This document shows, piece by piece, positions 4,619 through 6,199 of a DNA stretch of 6,199 bases. The position numbers were made by a program, and so were the translations under genes. Each line of letters opens with the position of its first letter. Within the stretch, counting starts at the first letter, position 1. The notes below the pieces were generated by a model. The model saw only the letters and a program-made list of their open reading frames with translations, did not search any database and was not told the DNA's origin. The stretch is from an uncultured Saprospiraceae bacterium. Lineage in GTDB: Bacteria; Bacteroidota; Bacteroidia; Chitinophagales; Saprospiraceae. Location of the stretch: the NCBI GenBank assembly GCA_937959095.1, contig CALGLY010000380.1:1-6199 (forward strand), in the 5' to 3' direction.

Positions 4619-6199
4619 CTAAATCAGATTGTTCCGATATTTATTCAGTTGCTGCTCTAAGTCGTCGATTACGTTCTCGTAGTTCTTTTGTCCCGCAAGC
4701 AATGTTTCGTACAGCGACTTATACTCCGAGTTGTTTTGTACCGTCATGTATTGGTTGTTCAACTTTTCGTATTCCGCTTGTAGCTTATCACGTTCGCGTT
4801 CTATTTTTTCTATTACGATAGTCGTACTTCGTTGTGCTTCTAGCAAACTTTCATATCGGCGCTTGTATGATTCAGAATCAGATTTTAAAGTGCCGCTTAT
4901 TTGACGAAGGTTTCCTAATTCTCCAGTCATTTCCTGATTGCTATTGCGTAGCATTTGCAGTTCGGACTGGTATTTGTTCGCTCGATCTTGTTCGCTGTTT
5001 ACACGCTCTCGTAGACGGTTGATATCGTCTTCTATTCTACTGTACTTTGTTTGCCAACTATCTATTTGCGATTTCAAGTTGCCTATATTGCCATCGTGTT
5101 GGTCGCGGTAGCGGTCATAGTCTAGGCTAGTAGTTGCCCACTTATCCTTTACACTATTCAATTCGCGAGATAGCTCCTCATTTCTAGAAGATAGCGTGTG
5201 GAAACGATTTTCCCACTCACTGGTAGTCAGATCACGTTCTTTATTCAGTTGCTCCAAACGACTGCCTAAACTGTGCTTGTCTCCTTCTAGGTTTCTTAGC
5301 AAAGTTTGGGTTTCATCTAATCGCTTTAGCAATTCCATATTCTTTCGTTCTATTTCGCCTAGGCTTTGCTTCTGTTGGTCGCGCTCATTGGTGAGGGCTT
5401 TCACAGTTGCTTCCTGTAGTTCGCTTTGGCGAATTAGCTTGCTGTATTTCTGCTCCAAATCGTTAATAGCTCTCGTTCGTTCACTAGTGAGCTGATCACT
5501 CGATTGTTGTTGTTCCTCTAGCTGAAGTAAGAGACCATCGTAGCGGTTTTGCAATGCTTGTATCGCATTGTTTTTCTCTAGTATCAAGGTTTCTGTACTC
5601 GATTCTTGATACTGGATTTGTGCTACTAGATTATCATACTTTGCTTGCAATGCTTCCATTGCTTCGCGCTTTTCTATACTAAGCAAATCATTGGTATTGT
5701 TTTGCTTTTCAAGCTGCGCGAGTAGTGTATCGTACTTGTTCTGCAATTCTGCAAGGGCATTATTCTTAGCACTGATTACATCAGCGTAGGAATTTTGCTC
5801 TTGTCCTAGTTGCAGGCTTAGTTGGTCGTAAGCTGCAATTTTCGCTTCTAGTTGCGCTACTAAGGCATCATACTTTCCTTTCAGTTCTGTAATAATTCTG
5901 TTCTTCTCATCCGTTAAGGCGGTGCTTCCACTCGTTTGGTGTTCTAGCTGAATAATGAGCATATCGTAGCGTGTTTGTAATTCATTTATCACGCTATTCT
6001 TCTCTATCAGTAGGGTCGCATTTGCTGCTTGCTGCTCTTCCAAATTTGCTAGAACTTCACTGTACTTCGCTTCCAAATTGCCAATGCTTTGTGCTTTTTC
6101 TACATTTAAAGCATCGTATTTTGCTTGCTCATCAGCTATAGCTTGTGCTTTCTCATCTATTAAGTTGGCATTTGCTGTGCGCTGTTCTTCAAGCTGTGC
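4619..6199 (-). CDS. Long coiled-coil repeat protein, C-terminal part (5' end outside the window)
   Basis: The reading frame is open to the right edge, so at least 526 residues are present and the true start lies beyond 6199. The TTG codon at 6074-6076 is an internal Leu codon inside the repeat array, not a start. The visible part contains no proline and no cysteine and is rich in Glu, Gln, Lys, Asn and Leu, the composition of a long uninterrupted coiled coil. The edge-proximal region (about 6199-5432) consists of 32-residue repeats with the pattern QLEEQ...LxxEKxxAIxELQxKYDxLL. The rest (5431-4622) is non-repetitive coiled coil, ending with two copies of a YKxxYExLLxxQ motif (from 4867 and from 4723). 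No signal peptide, membrane helix or globular domain is visible. Likely roles are a structural, scaffold or filament protein, but no specific family is recognised. Transcription ends at the terminator at 4501-4542. Confidence 0.85.
   Translation of the reverse strand, partial: AQLEEQRTANANLIDEKAQAIADEQAKYDALNVEKAQSIGNLEAKYSEVLANLEEQQAANATLLIEKNSVINELQTRYDMLIIQLEHQTSGSTALTDEKNRIITELKGKYDALVAQLEAKIAAYDQLSLQLGQEQNSYADVISAKNNALAELQNKYDTLLAQLEKQNNTNDLLSIEKREAMEALQAKYDNLVAQIQYQESSTETLILEKNNAIQALQNRYDGLLLQLEEQQQSSDQLTSERTRAINDLEQKYSKLIRQSELQEATVKALTNERDQQKQSLGEIERKNMELLKRLDETQTLLRNLEGDKHSLGSRLEQLNKERDLTTSEWENRFHTLSSRNEELSRELNSVKDKWATTSLDYDRYRDQHDGNIGNLKSQIDSWQTKYSRIEDDINRLRERVNSEQDRANKYQSELQMLRNSNQEMTGELGNLRQISGTLKSDSESYKRRYESLLEAQRSTTIVIEKIERERDKLQAEYEKLNNQYMTVQNNSEYKSLYETLLAGQKNYENVIDDLEQQLNKYRNNLI
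4622..4867 (-). repeat. Two-copy C-terminal motif YKxxYExLLxxQ in the coiled-coil protein
   Basis: The first copy, from 4867, reads YKRRYESLLEAQR...VIEKIE. The second, from 4723, reads YKSLYETLLAGQK...VIDDLE and runs to the C-terminus. The copies are 48 residues apart. They differ in sequence from the 32-residue repeats and may form a tail or assembly segment. Confidence 0.6.
5432..6049 (-). repeat. Tandem 96-nt coding repeats (32-residue units)
   Basis: Six consecutive units in the coiled-coil gene run, in the direction of translation, 6049-5954, 5953-5858, 5857-5720, 5719-5624, 5623-5528 and 5527-5432. All are 96 nt except the third, which is 138 nt and carries 14 extra residues. Further upstream, 6199-6110 is another unit cut by the window edge, and 6109-6050 is a unit about 12-14 residues short. 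Conserved anchors are QLE near the unit start, EK at 16-17 and KYD/RYD at 27-29. The units are well diverged in DNA, so the array is old rather than freshly duplicated. Confidence 0.8.

Noticed and set aside
5196..5495. 99-codon plus-strand open frame opposite the coiled-coil gene
   Set aside because: It is the antisense shadow of a long coiled-coil coding region; its Ser/Arg/Leu/Phe-rich composition is what the complement of Glu/Lys/Leu codons gives.
6074..6076. TTG as the start of the coiled-coil protein
   Set aside because: The frame continues without a stop to the window edge and the upstream residues carry the same repeat, so this is an internal leucine codon.
5432..6199. CRISPR-like or minisatellite array
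   Set aside because: The 96-nt periodicity is coding, in frame and diverged between units; there are no near-identical repeats separated by unique spacers.

Overview
The window looks like a piece of a Bacteroidota chromosome, possibly a Saprospiria- or Cytophagia-like lineage. The evidence is the low GC content, the weak or absent Shine-Dalgarno signals, a lipoprotein diheme peroxidase, and a heme A synthase with the sequence style of that phylum. The genus cannot be fixed from the sequence alone.

Layout, left to right. Positions 1-720 hold no convincing gene. They contain three successive imperfect palindromes, centred near 53, 330 and 638, whose arms are related by inversion and carry compensated base changes; this looks like an old intergenic or MITE-like repeat cluster. 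Positions 902-2317 (+) encode a diheme cytochrome c peroxidase/MauG-family lipoprotein, closed by a clear intrinsic terminator at 2383-2427. Positions 2428-3357 are a very AT-rich gene-free block. It contains eight DnaA-box-like 9-mers with at most one mismatch to TTATCCACA, one of them perfect, followed by an A/T-only tract. This is the most notable part of the window and is a good candidate for a replication origin. Positions 3358-4431 (+) encode heme A synthase (CtaA/COX15 type). Positions 4432-4618 form a convergent intergenic region with a long hairpin, a terminator reading the minus strand and a structured 3' untranslated stretch. From 4619 to the right edge, on the minus strand, lies the C-terminal part of a long coiled-coil protein. 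It is free of proline and cysteine and is built partly of 32-residue repeats; its start lies outside the window.

How the genes relate. The two enzymes both belong to heme and respiratory biology (a periplasmic c-type diheme peroxidase, and heme A supply for an aa3-type oxidase), but a terminator and about 1 kb of putative origin DNA separate them, so they are not an operon. Nothing seen links the coiled-coil protein to them. No phage, CRISPR, transposase, tRNA or rRNA gene was seen.
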